From Stictocephala bisonia (lineage: Eukaryota > Arthropoda > Insecta > Hemiptera > Membracidae): a DNA stretch of 64,000 bases. Both the position numbers and the translations under genes were made by a program. Below, piece by piece: positions 11,195 to 23,034 of this stretch; within the stretch, counting starts at the first letter, position 1, and every line of letters starts with the position of its first letter. The notes below the pieces were generated by a model. The model had not been told where the DNA came from. It was given only the letters and a program-made list of their open reading frames with translations, and did no database searches. The DNA is taken from NCBI GenBank assembly GCA_035578905.1, contig JAQJVL010000174.1:855253-919252 (forward strand). Reading direction: 5' to 3'.

Positions 11195-13435
11195 GACAGC
11201 GTCTGCTGTGATTGGCAGAGTGATAGATGTTATGTTTAAATCGTGTTTTAACGCAATTTAGGGATAAAAAGGTCCAATAGATATTATAATTATTCATTAG
11301 TAAGTAGTTTTACTTATCGAATCTGGATGTTAGGTCTACAGAAGGCTCAGAGGTGGACAAAAGTTTACCGATGACACCATTTGTCTATAAGCTAAATAAA
11401 TTGACACCATTTGTCACGGAAGACACAAACATGCTGTGGTTGGAAGTCAAATGACCCCATTTACAAATGACCACACAGCAACAAAACGGCCGTGGGACAT
11501 TCCGTATAGTATGTCGTGACGGTTGGTACGCCTGGCCAACAATACATTGTTGGTAAACCTGACTGATGGCTCTGGTCAATCAGCTGTGGAGGGCTGGGTG
11601 AGAAGAAGCAGAACAGATGATATTACAACAAACATTCTGACGTTCATCACTTGCTGCTGTTTATGTTGCTGTCCAAACTTGGATCAGTTCAATTATACCG
11701 TGGTTCAGTTTGCTCAGGAACTTCTGTTTGTTGTGTTAGCCGCCCTATCGCCATTTCCAGTTGTTGTTTAACGAGAGTTTTGTTTTATTAGGGTTAAGTG
11801 TGGTTAAATATTGTCCTTACCTAAAATTTAATTTTTTATTTTCAAATGTTTTGTTCCAATTAGTATAACATTTTATTGGGAATAGGTTTAATTTGGAGGA
11901 TCGGTCTTGGTAAAGTTTCAAGTATTGTATTTTCATCTGATGATATAGTTATAAGACTTATAATAATAGCGTTCTTCTCCAATAGAAATTACACCAGAAT
12001 CTCAAAAACTTAAATTAAAATTGTTTGATTATTTTTCAGCAAATTTCTAGAGTACCAACAGGTAACAAGCTACACAACGAAAATTAAATTCATACTAATA
12101 CATTATACATAGTATTATGGTGATGGATTATTATGTATTATTTTACTGAAAAATCTCGTAATAAAGCTCTAAAAAATGAACAAATTCATCCAAATGTTCA
12201 TTATTTTAATATTTTTTTTATGTATTTATAACTTTAAAATCCACAATTACGCAATTTATTCTTCTTAAAATATTTTATGAAGAAGTAAGGCGATCCCTCC
12301 AAGCGCACAATTTTTATCTTAATAATAATAAATATAAATAGGGATTTTTGTTCAATAGACATTCAACATAATACTGAGATTTGTCTAAAATTACTGTATC
12401 TAGAGATCTTATTAACACGGTAAACTAATTGATTTGATGACTTAAAATAGCTGTGGTACGGTACAATCATGTAATATACTAAGGAAATTGTACAGTTGGA
12501 ATGAATAACGTTAAATTTAAAAAAATTTCATTTACTTAAACCCCTTGGACCACTTTTCATAGACATACAGTAAACTGTGGCTCTGTAGGTTTAAGGATAT
12601 AGAAAAAAATACATCTGCTAAAATATTTCCTAATAATCATTAATTAGTAAGATGATATCGAGATCACAAATAATAATTAAAATGACACCAACAAGTTTAA
12701 AAAGAAATGACAATTGGGGTAACATAAACTGTTCATATCTGGATGTCAGCCACGCAGGGGATGAACCGTAAGAGGATCTCAAGCGACATAAACCCCACAC
12801 CCGACCAACAGAATTCGATTCGCAGCCCCTGTGATAGATTGTAGAGGTCGTTAGATCCGCTCGGAATATTTCCGATGCATTATTTTCCACTCGTTTTCCC
12901 TCTTCGTCAGATCGGCGATGGCGCGGCAAAATACAGGGTTGCCAACATCGTCAGTGGAACAGGAAATGTCCCACCCTTCCCTCAATATATCACCTTGACT
13001 TGGAGGGGTTTTATTCAGACATTTGCGTGTCAGTGCGGAGGAAATTGTATAAAAAACGTCCAAGTAATAGTAATTTGTTTTCTTCATGCGGCATGACAGA
13101 TGGAAATTATTGTTGCATATAATTTATTTTACGACTGCAAAAATAATTGTTCAATGAACTTATGACCTTACAGAGTATTCAGTGCATTCTCGTTTTAAGT
13201 TGTAACATGTAATATTAGCCTAATTGATTAGTGAGCAAACTTACAATTACGTTGTACTAATTACTGTTTAGTATATCTTCTATTGAAAATTGTTTGTTAA
13301 CAAAAATTAATATACAGTAAATGGTTAAGATTAAAAATTAAACATGATAGTGGTAATTATTTCAACTACAGTATCACTGTTAAACTAACTAAGCACTGAT
13401 TGCTAGTCTCCATATTAAACAATCGCTGTTTTATT
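11195..13435. other. unassigned stretch with two GC-balanced blocks
   Basis: Two blocks, about 11310-11770 and 12720-13050, have near-balanced composition and overlapping short frames on both strands (82, 99, 78 and 73 codons). None shows a motif I can name, and both strands are open, which argues against reading any one as a gene. They could be exons, promoters or old transposon sequence. Confidence 0.4.
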
Positions 13436-13439
13436 TAGT

Positions 13440-13720
13440 TTGTGGACTCTCCGCCTTAGAGCGCGTCGAGCGGCTGTGGACTGAGCGCAGTTGTCAGATC
13501 GTGGTATTACGGCAAGTACTATTGCTTAGAGTGACAGAACTAGTACTTGAATGTTGCTCTTTTTCTCTAACTCCTCGTTCACCATGGCAACTCCGCACTT
13601 AATAAGGATCTGTAGATGAATGCTTGTTCCAAATGAACAGCGCCTAACAGTTTTACGTATACCATGAGCGTTCTTTGTGTAGTTTGTTATTTGTTACAGT
13701 CCAGTACACATGTTGCGTGG
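13440..13720 (+). repeat. dispersed repeat, copy 1 of a family also at 50.6 kb
   Basis: Matches 50625-50889 with shared ordered blocks: TAGTTTGTGGACTCTCCGCCT (versus TGTGAACTGTCCGCCT), GCGCGTCGAGCG, GTGGACTGAGC, TTGTCAGATCGT, GTTCCAAATGAACA, and ACCATGAGCGTTCT. GC content is higher than the flanks. It may be an LTR, a SINE or the end of a DNA element; no terminal features decide. The second copy is interrupted by a retrotransposon. Confidence 0.6.
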
Positions 13721-14439
13721 TGGCTTTTCCGTAAAGTTGCAGTTTCTTTCCTCCATATTATCATAGTATTATAGTAATATGATATTAACACGTATATACA
13801 TTTAAGGATCTTTTACCTATTTACGAAAGTATAACATTTACGGCGCGCGAATTAGCTAAGAATATCTGTTGTGTCGACGAACCTGAAGGAATACGATGAA
13901 CAACGTCAATAATGTGCGTGCATTTGCCAGAGTAACGCTCTCTTTGGGTCCAATGACAAAAGACACATTCTAATGAAAGTCTGCTTCATAATGTCGTTGG
14001 CATATTAAGCTTTCGTTTACAGTATGTAGTTAAAAAAAAGAATGAATCTAAAACCAATTGTAATTGAAAAATAATTCAGCAATTCACATACTGAGTTATT
14101 TTTCACGTACGTTAATTTTAATTTTAAAATAGTGTCTGTAAACCAATAATTCGCTTAGTAAATTAGCTGAAATTGGGAAAGAATTATATTTAAAATTTTA
14201 GCACAAAAAAAGAAAAATGTTAAGATTTTACTTACTTGACAGTGTAGATATGTTTTGGAAGTTTACAAAATGTTAAATACTATTTTTCGATCCAATATAT
14301 AAAACGCCATACCTCCACCGACCGGCCAGATATTTATACACTAAAATACACAAAGAGCTTTCATTTTTTCGTTAAAAAATGTAGAAACATATTTACGTGA
14401 TGAACATTAAAACTATATCTTTTTTTCGGTAATTTTTCC

Positions 14440-14800
14440 TTCTTTGTGGTCGAATTTCACCTCCCATTCCGTCACATGTTAGTTCCCGCTCTGTCAAATT
14501 TCTCCTCTCGACACCTTTCCACGGACAGCCGCTCTGAACAATGTATGACCTTATGTTTCACCGGCCTCAGTGACTGCACGGTGCACGCCTTCTGGTATGA
14601 GCGCTTGAGCAAAGTTCAAGGAAAGAGAAGGGGGTAGAGAGGGACAGCCACGCACTCCCGGTCACGTGACTTTCCACCCTACACGCTATCCGGAAGTTAA
14701 GGAAGTTGGCCGGACGTTGAATAATATATGGAAGACATGACAGTAGTAATGTAATACAAGTTAACATCGCGTACGGAAGGGACAAGAGTGTTAGAGACCG
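14440..14800. promoter_or_regulatory. candidate regulatory block with E-box and ETS-like motifs
   Basis: A GC-balanced block in AT-rich surroundings. It contains the perfect 10-bp palindrome GTCACGTGAC at 14661-14670 (an E-box of the USF/MITF type), CCGGAAGT at 14690-14697 (ETS core) and a second GGAAGT at 14701-14706. Clustering of these motifs is common in promoters of widely expressed animal genes, but no adjacent gene is visible. The 63- and 72-codon frames overlapping it on opposite strands are probably chance. Confidence 0.3.
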
Positions 14801-14964
14801 TCCTTAGTTAACAAACAACTTCAGTGAACTTTCAACGGCTGTGGTACTGGACTACTTAACTGATTGAAGAGGGTAGAAATGTACTTCCTCACTTTGATAT
14901 TGAAAAATCCCCCAAAATCACTATTATTGATCATCTCAGTTACATTCAATTCAATTTAACGTAG

Positions 14965-15070
14965 AGTGGTAATGACCCGCCCACCCATACGTACAGTGTT
15001 ATTGACCTGTTCGACCACCCACATGTATTGGCTGGTATAGAGCTCATTCCCCATCCACAGGCTGTAGTCC
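14965..15070 (+). repeat. decayed units of the 36-bp minisatellite
   Basis: Two or three imperfect units: GACCCGCCCACCCATACGTAC, then GTGTTATTGACC, then GACCACCCACATGTATTGG. They precede the intact array at 15245-15710 by about 180 bp. Confidence 0.5.
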
Positions 15071-15244
15071 ATGTGGATAATTTTCAAGTTTTTTTTCATA
15101 TGTATTCTTTATTTTTACTGAAATAAACTGATTTTCATTTCATGTTTACAGCGGTATTTTACTCACAGGAGGTTAGCAATTTTAGTGTTACTTTTGTTGC
15201 TAATTACTAAAATGCTATAGCAGATGGCACATATAAGATATTGG

Positions 15245-15712
15245 TATTGACTCGTACACGTACAGCGGCATTGAACCACCCACCCACTCATACATGTACA
15301 GCGGCATTGACCCACTCGACCACACACACATGTACAGCGGCATTGACCCACTCGACCTCACACACATGTACAGCGGCATTGACCCACCCACTCACACATA
15401 CACGTACAGCGGCATTGACCCACCCACTCACACATACACGTACAGCGGCATTGACCCACCCACTCACACATACACGTACAGCGGCATTGACCCACCCACT
15501 CACACATACACGTACAGCGGCATTGACCCACCCACTCACACATACATGTACAGCGGCATTGACCCACTCGACCTCACATACATGTACAGCGGCATTGACC
15601 CACCCACTCACACATACACGTACAGCGGCATTGACCCACCCACTCACACATACACGTACAGCGGCATTGACCCACCCATACACACATAAACGTACAGCGG
15701 CATTGATGTACA
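15245..15712 (+). repeat. 36-bp minisatellite, about 12 units
   Basis: Unit is GTACAGCGGCATTGACCCAC followed by CCACTCACACATACAC, with a variant in which CCCACTCAC is replaced by CTCGACCTCAC. Because the period is a multiple of three, several frames on both strands stay open (translations repeating THTRTAAL, SGIDPPTHTYTY, or VCVSGWVNAAVR), so these frames are artefacts of the array. The same basic unit recurs at 23.1-23.5 kb and 35.7-35.9 kb with about 75-80% similarity by eye. Confidence 0.93.
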
Positions 15713-15964
15713 TTATTGTATTGAAATTCAACCCATTTCAAATGACGGGTTGCGTTTTGAAAGAAACACCCTGTATAAAACTAAATTACACCTTTAAGAA
15801 ATGGCACATTCAACTCAAACGCTGAAATTACTAACAGGAAAAACTAAATCCAATTTTATAAAGAACGTTAGTTTTACTCTTGTTCTTAAGTTACTTTGTT
15901 ACGGTTTAAAAAAATAATTTTAACGATTTTTGCTTAAATCACTTTTATTTTTTACTCTTGTTTT

Positions 15965-16385
15965 TAACAGTCTGCAGAAGCTGTCGGCCTTCTTGGTTTG
16001 AATCCCATAAGAACAATGTTACTTTTCGAACCAGATATACTATCACGCGTATCCAAATTAAACAGTCATTTTTAGACGGATTTTCCAAACAAATTGCATT
16101 TTATCAAGAATGAAATTGCTCGTTGGAATTTCTTTGAGAATTTCTAATTATTTTTATAGAAAAAATATAGAAATATTTAGTTTAAAGTTTATATTTTCAT
16201 ACATTTTTAAAAACTAGGCGTATGTATTCAAAACATTAAAAACAACTCCAATGCGCATTATAATACGTTTAAAATGATACATCATACACAACTTTTGGTC
16301 AAGAAATATGGATTCTCAAATAACATCGTTGTTATGGGATTAAAACCAATATGGCCGACTGCCTCTGCAGACTCTTTGTCACGAT
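15965..16385. mobile_element. fold-back MITE, copy B
   Basis: Left end AGTCTGCAGAAGCTGTCGGCC with CCCATAAGAACAATGTTACT, and right end ATAACATCGTTGTTATGGG with GGCCGACTGCCTCTGCAGACT, are inverted copies of one another and match copy A at 9320-9738. The interior ACTAGGCGTATG is the reverse complement of the copy A interior, so the two copies lie in opposite orientation or recombined. The 63-codon frame at 16274-16465 runs across the right arm and is not a gene. Confidence 0.8.
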
Positions 16386-16509
16386 TATTTATTATATTAC
16401 TTATTACTGCTAATGTCATTATTTTTCACTCTTGTTGTTACGTTACTTTATTACCATTTTTGTAGACTATTATTGTAATGATTATTACCTCTTTTCACTG
16501 TTATTTTTT

Positions 16510-16605
16510 ATGCGTACAATGGTATTGGCTCACCCACCTGTCCATACACGTAAGTTGTTATTGAGCAACCGACCCATACAGGTATGGATACTTTTTTCTG
16601 ATAAT
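16510..16605 (+). repeat. decayed 36-bp minisatellite units
   Basis: Contains GTACAATGGTATTGGCTCAC, CCACCTGTCCATACACGTA, then TTGTTATTGAGCAACCGACCC and ATACAGGTATGG. This is about two diverged units of the family seen at 15.2, 23.3 and 35.7 kb, lying 100 bp after MITE copy B. Confidence 0.45.
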
Positions 16606-17499
16606 ATTGTATTGGAATAGTTAACGAATCATATGTTATTACTTTGGGCATTTTCGTTGAAACAAATAAACAAATATTACAATTAAAGTAAAATTATTCT
16701 ATTACTGAGTTGTTTTCTTCGAAAGCTAACGTTTATGTTTTTATATTTATTATGTTTATTGATATTCCTAGACATACTTTAACAATTTATCTATAATGTC
16801 TACATGTCTTAACTGTTCACGTTTGCTGACAGGTATGTGGAGAGGTTAACTTATATCCTCACAAGCAGTAAGTACATCAGTTTATTTTTAATGTACGGTT
16901 AAGAACTAATTTGTTTATGTTTTCACATGAAATTCATGTTGAACGACCAGTTAGTATGTAAAGAAGTAACCCCCCTCTAATCATTCTGATAACCTTGAAT
17001 TGCGTATGATTAATTGGGAGAAAATTTTTCAGGGTTTGTAAATAAGGTTAATTCACCCAGAAACCAACGCTAGGACACACACAACACTTATTATAAAATT
17101 TAACAAAAAGTTAATAAAGTACAAAATAGTTTTCAAGTAAATTTATTTAATTTTATTTGAAAACATAGGCTAGAGAAAACTAAATCCATACCCAGTTAAT
17201 CTATTTGATAATGTATAATTTATTTAATTGCATTGATGTCTTTCAGAGAAAGCATCATAAATGGAATATTTGTGACACGTCACGATGAGTTTGATTTTCG
17301 CTTATTTTTTGCGTTTTTTTTTTTTTTAGAATTAAACACAATTGCGCAATCAAATCGAAAACACACAACGTTCAACATATTTCAAATCACATACAATTTA
17401 AAAAATATCTTCTCGTAATAAATTTAAAGTTATCGAGGGTTAAACGCGTGATCATTAGAGGGAGATCGTTGCGGTCCAAGGCGGAATCCTGCCGAGTCC

Positions 17500-17725
17500 A
17501 GAATTTATAATTTAGAGACAATAATCTCGCCCTCCGGGGAGCAAGGCGGAGGGCGTCTGGAGCAATTGTGACTACGGCGCCCTTCCGCTGTTTACGACCG
17601 CTGCGAGAAGCAAGGACTAATTTTCTCCTTCCTCCCCCCACCCTATTCTCAAACGTACTCCCGCAAGGATAGTATCTTCCAGGGGATGACGAAGCGGGGA
17701 TGTAGATGAAACCCCAGAATGGAAT
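17500..17725. repeat. diverged dispersed repeat, copy 1 (pair with 24.24 kb)
   Basis: Ordered matches with 24240-24415: GGAGCAATTGTGA (versus GGAAGCAATTGCGA), GCGCCCTTCCGCTGTTTACGAC (versus GAGCACCCTTCAGGTGTTTACGAC), CTAATTTTCTCCTTCCTCCC (versus CTAATTTCCTCCTTTCTCACC), and TTCCAGGGGATGA. GC-rich relative to the flanks. The 84-codon minus frame across it has no recognisable motif. Element type unknown. Confidence 0.55.
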
Positions 17726-18027
17726 TGTGTTTGCAGGCTTGTGCTTAATTTAAAACGAGCTCACTTCAATTTACGTCTGGAGATTTGTTCCATCCGTTTT
17801 TTTCTGTTTCGTTTGGATTGTTATCGTTTCACAATTAATTCTTCATAAAGTCAAATATATTATGATAATAGATCCTAGTGTATTTTAAAATTACTATTCG
17901 TTAATGATATTAACATTAATTAGTTCCAAAAGTAACTATTGAAAATTGCTTCATATAACAACCAAACATGTGATGTTATATTTTACAAATTCAGTAGTCG
18001 AGAGAGTATTCATGTACTTATTTTGTA

Positions 18028-19905
18028 ATGTATATGGGAGATATCTTCATTCATGTAGTTTGTAATGTGTATGGGAGATATCTTCATGTATCGTTTGTAA
18101 TGTATATGGGAGATATCTTCATTCGTGTCGTTTGTAATGTGTATGTGAGATATCTTCATTCGTGTAATTTGTAATGTATATGGGAGATATCTTCATTCAT
18201 GTCGTTTGTAATGTGTATGTGAGATATCTTCATTCGTGTAATTTGTAATGTATATGGGAGATATCTTCATTCGTGTCGTTTGTAATGTATATGGGAGATA
18301 TCTTCATTCGTGTCGTTTGTAATGTGTATGTGAGATATCTTCATTCGTGTCGTTTGTAATGTATATGGGAGATATCTTCATTCGTGTCGTTTGTAATGTG
18401 TATGTGAGATATCTTCATTCGTGTAATTTGTAATGTATATGGGAGATATCTTCATTCATGTCGTTTGTAATGTGTATGTGAGATATCTTCATTCGTGTAA
18501 TTTGTAATGTATATGGGAGATATCTTCATTCATGTCGTTTGTAATGTATATGGGAGATATCTTCATTCGTGTCGTTTGTAATGTGTATGTGAGATATCTT
18601 CATTCGTGTAATTTGTAATGTATATGGGAGATATCTTCATTCATGTCGTTTGTAATGTGTATGTGAGATATCTTCATTCGTGTAATTTGTAATGTATATG
18701 GGAGATATCTTCATTCATGTCGTTTGTAATGTATATGGGAGATATCTTCATTCGTGTCGTTTGTAATGTATATGGGAGATATCTTCATTCGTGTCGTTTG
18801 TAATGTGTATGTGAGATATGTTCATTGGTGTAATTTGTAATGTATATGGGAGATATCTTCATTCGTGTCGTTTGTAATGTATATGGGAGATATCTTCATT
18901 CGTGTCGTTTGTAATGTATATGGGAGATATCTTCATTCGTGTCGTTTGTAATGTATATGGGAGATATCTTCATTCGTGTCGTTTGTAATGTATATGGGAG
19001 ATATCTTCATTCGTGTCGTTTGTAATGTATATGGGAGATATCTTCATTCATGTCGTTTGTAATGTGTATGTGAGATATCTTCATTCATGTCGTTTGTAAT
19101 GTATATGGGAGATATCTTCATTCGTGTCGTTTGTAATGTGTATGTGAGATATCTTCATTCGTGTAATTTGTAATGTATATGGGAGATATCTTCATTCATG
19201 TCGTTTGTAATGTATATGGGAGATATCTTCATTCGTGTCGTTTGTAATGTGTATGTAAAATAACATGGTGATTCAAGTTATCATGTAAAATAACATTGTG
19301 ATTCTTCATTGGTGTAATTTGTAATGTATATGGGAGTTATCTTCATTCGTGTCGTTTGTAATGTATATGGGAGATATCTTCATTCGTGTCGTTTGTAATG
19401 TATATGGGAGACATCTTCATCGTGTCATTTGTAATGTGTATGTGAGATATCTTCATTCGTGTCGTTTGTAATGTATATGGGAGATATCTTCATTCATGCA
19501 GTTTTTAATGTGTATGGGAGATATCTTCATTCATGTAGTTTGTAATGTGTATGGGAGATATCTTCATGTATCGTTTGTAATGTATATGGGAGATATCATT
19601 CATGTAGTTTGTAATGTATTTGGGAGATATCATTCATGTAGTTTGTAATGTATATGGGAGATATAATTCATGTCGTTTGTAATGTATATGGGAGATATCT
19701 TCATTCATGTCGTTTGTAATGTGTATGGGAGATATCTTCATTCATGTAGTTTTTAACATATATGGGAAATATCTTCATTCGTGTCGTTTGTAATGTATAT
19801 GGGTATATAATGTAACTTCATTTATATCGTTAGTTATATGAATATTTTCATTTATGTAGTTTTTAATGTGCAAGGAAGGCATCTTCATTTATGTCGTTTA
19901 TAATG
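18028..19905 (+). repeat. 37-bp minisatellite, about 50 units
   Basis: Unit GTCGTTTGTAATGTATATGG followed by GAGATATCTTCATTCGT. Two main variants alternate: one with TATATGGGAG and one with GTATGTGAG. A further polymorphism GTCGTTT/GTAATTT tracks with them, giving a higher-order pattern of roughly 2-3 units. The array is broken at about 19257-19305 by a segment holding two AAAATAACAT.GTGATTC words. Units at both edges are more diverged, which is normal for a minisatellite that expands from its middle. Period 37 is not a multiple of three, so no long frame arises. Confidence 0.97.
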
Positions 19906-20699
19906 TTCTTCATTTCAATTTCTTTATTAACACAATAGAACATTTTACAGTATCATTCATATATGTAATTTTAAATTTAAATGGATGTGGTCTTCGTGTA
20001 CAAAATATTGCGTTTAAAATACAATTATTTAAAACCTAAATATTTTTATTTTTTGCAAATGTGTAAATATGGTGTATAAAGGATTTTCAAATTAATAAAT
20101 TTGTATGATATTTACTAAGGTAGGGTAAATAGTGGAATGAATATTGATTATAAACCTTTTAATGCTTAACGCATATTAGCATTCAGAATGGATTAGATAT
20201 TTACAAATATCATACTGTTTTAGTTAAGTTAATTTCTAACATTTATTTACTTCTTGTAAGGTACCTGATGGCAGGATTGGCCTTTTGCCATGCAACCTTC
20301 CAGTTCGGTCCAGATAAGTTCGTTAGTTCCTGCCTCGCCACACAGAGCGCTTTGCGGTTGTGGTCTTCCCTCGTGACCACACCACAGAGCCGACAGCTCG
20401 ATAAGTCCTATCTGTTATACAATGACTATAATTGTCTGTTACGTCAACGTTTATCTGAGAAACAAACTATTTATTTTAAAACAATAGTACATTTTAACGT
20501 ATGATGAGATGTACTGCAATCTGTTGGAGTAAGTCAATAATTAACGCAGTTGATTTCTAATGGCTTTACTTAATACATGATCGAATTAAAATATATGATA
20601 TTTAGATTGCGTGCATATAACCTGTTTTGAACTTTGTAAAACGTATAATTTTTGTGTTATTTCATATATTTTAAAATAGGTTTTTTATCGTCAGTAGGA

Positions 20700-20925
20700 A
20701 TACAAGTGAGCGTCACGCAACATAATTGTATTACAATATTAGTACAAAATGTACAAATATTATGGCGATTGATTTCTTAAAACCACGTTTAACTTCCTCA
20801 GACCAGAGGATCCACAGAGGAATCTTCAGTCAATCAGAGAAACAAAGGGTTTCTTTGTGAGTCGCTCTGGTCTGAGGAAGACAAACGTGGTTTACTGAAA
20901 TCACCATAATATCCTTGATTGCTCA
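20700..20925. mobile_element. fold-back element with TTCCTCAGACCAGAG arms
   Basis: Left arm about 20758-20808 (TATGGCGATTGATTTCTTA, CCACGTTT, CTTCCTCAGACCAGAG) pairs with right arm about 20864-20913 (CTCTGGTCTGAGGAAG, AAACGTGGTTTACTGAAATC, CACCATAATA). Upstream is TACAATATTAGTACAAAATG, which recurs at 56760-56820 beside a second copy of the arm, and in looser form at 35925-35975. Non-coding; the minus frame over the right arm is a by-product. Confidence 0.75.
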
Positions 20926-20999
20926 TATTTTGACGTCTTAAGAATAAATAAATAATATTTGTAAATATTGCACTTTTATTGTTATGAATTAGTGTTTTG

Positions 21000-22990
21000 T
21001 CACTTTCACTCATTCGATATTTATACATATAAATGGTAGGAAAGACCTAAATTACTTTGAGCTATATTGTCACTTAATCCGAAAATGAAGATGGTTTTCA
21101 CTATGAAATCATTTGGACTATCAAACAATGTTCTTTACATCTTTACAGTTATGAGTGGACATTAAACCCTAAATGTTATGTGATACAAGTTGTGGTATTG
21201 ACACAACTATTCCTCTAGGTTTACTGTTGTTGGTACAAATACTATTTCAAACTTTTTCACAATGGATGCACTATATAAAACTACAACAATTATTATATGT
21301 ATGTAGTATTACTCAGCATCTTGATGAAATTCGGATCTGGTAGAAATTCGGATTATAACGATTCGGATAAACGAAATTCAACTTTATTTATTTATTTAGC
21401 CTTTTATAAAAACATTAACTGTGACGAAAATATTATTTTAGCTTATCTTTTTTTGTAGAAATAACATATTAGAATACCTAACCATTACGTGTAGAAATAA
21501 TTAGATGGAGGTGTGAAAGCAGGATTGTAATCGTAGTGCATGGGGTGGGCACGAGCATTTATGGTTTTGGCCATATGTTATATATTTGATTCGGTTGTAC
21601 TGTAAATGTATAGTTCTTTGCTATGTAACTTTTAATTATACGTCAGCCAAGAACACTTTGTTCCTGACACAAAGTTGGACGATTAATTTGCGGTTAAGTG
21701 GGTGAGTGTCTACCGGAACAGTCCAGCCCACCTTGACCTGACATGTCCACCAGGGACCGGAGAGGGTGTCAAGTTACACTATTATACGTATGTCGCTGTG
21801 GTGTAACACTACCTCTTGCACCACAACCACAGATCCCCAACCACCACCGTCAGACACGAAATGGTGTCTGTGGCATCCGAACACTTCCTAAGTTGCACAA
21901 TAACAGTAAAACAGTTGCTGTTAGGCCACTTTCTCTTGTCGTAAACCCCGAGGGATACGATAATGAAGATTTCAGATTGGAATTGGCGGTAATAAGTCGG
22001 CTATGTTACAGTTCGAGTTAGGGTCGAATGTTCCCTCGTGACGGGATTACATCGACAGTAAACCGAACGCCGTCAACTCGATTAATACAGGAAAATCGAA
22101 TGTGATAATTATTTGTAAACAGTGTTTGTACCTCGTTAGGGGGAGACCTTAGTTAATACTATGGAATAAATAAATAATATAATGGTGATTATTTATTATA
22201 ATGTACCCATCAACAATCTTATTTCTATACAAACATAATACACAACAGCTTAACCTAAAAACAACATTTACTTTTAAGGCTGTTTGTCAAAAAAATGTTT
22301 CGATTTCAATGACTTTATATCAGCTATTAAACGGCTCCCAAGTAGTTCTTTCATTAAAATTATGTTTATAGTTATAAATACATCACTTCAAAGATGCGAA
22401 TTTGGGCTTTCTTGGTACATGCAGAATTAAGAAACTATTTTCCATATTATTCCCAGATTTTAAAAACAGACTCACAGGACTGGTCTTGCTCAGCAGTTAT
22501 TTTAACTTACGTAATTTTACTACAAATCAGCAAATTTTATTTTAAATAAATAATGCTATATGTTTGTTTTTATTTTATTATACGAGAAATACAATGTCGT
22601 ATTTGGCATCTTATGCTTTTTAATATCAACACTATTTACAATATTGATTAACTTTATACACTCAACTTGTGGTTGCACTTTTACCCGCATGTATATTACA
22701 ATCCAATCGCTACGCACACGAACAGTGATAAACAGCACCCGCACCCGCAGGATTGCGCTTCAACGAATTCCTGTAATTATATAGACGGGGGGGAGGGGTC
22801 GAGTGTCTGTGTGTGAGTCTCGCGGTTAGACGTACAGCCAGCGCTGCGAACGGAATTTAGTTGTTCCTAATGCCGGCCAAACCACCTGAAGTGTGCATTT
22901 TTATGTTTTAAGGTGTAATTATATTTGTATCAAAAATATTATGGCTTACTACATTCTACAAAACTATTAGTTACAAAGAGTAGGATTTAT
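21000..22990. other. unassigned stretch; GC-balanced block at 21690-22080
   Basis: Mostly AT-rich. The block 21690-22080 is near-balanced in composition and holds a 92-codon plus frame at 21743-22021 with no recognised domain; a frame this long is not surprising at that composition. A G-run and GT-rich segment lie near 22785-22830. No repeats shared with the rest of the window were found. Confidence 0.35.
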
Positions 22991-23034
22991 ATATCGTGCA
23001 CCTTGTTGTTACTGATGAGCTGGACTACCTGTTG

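Noticed and set aside
15241..15825. 194-codon plus frame and 147-codon minus frame with repeated peptides
   Set aside because: Both come from the 36-bp minisatellite, whose period is a multiple of three and whose unit lacks stops in several frames.
18028..19905. CRISPR-like array
   Set aside because: Units are contiguous 37-bp tandem repeats without unique spacers, in eukaryotic-type DNA.
21743..22021. 92-codon plus frame with a GYDNEDF-like word
   Set aside because: The word slightly resembles kinase sequence, but no other kinase motif is present; too weak.
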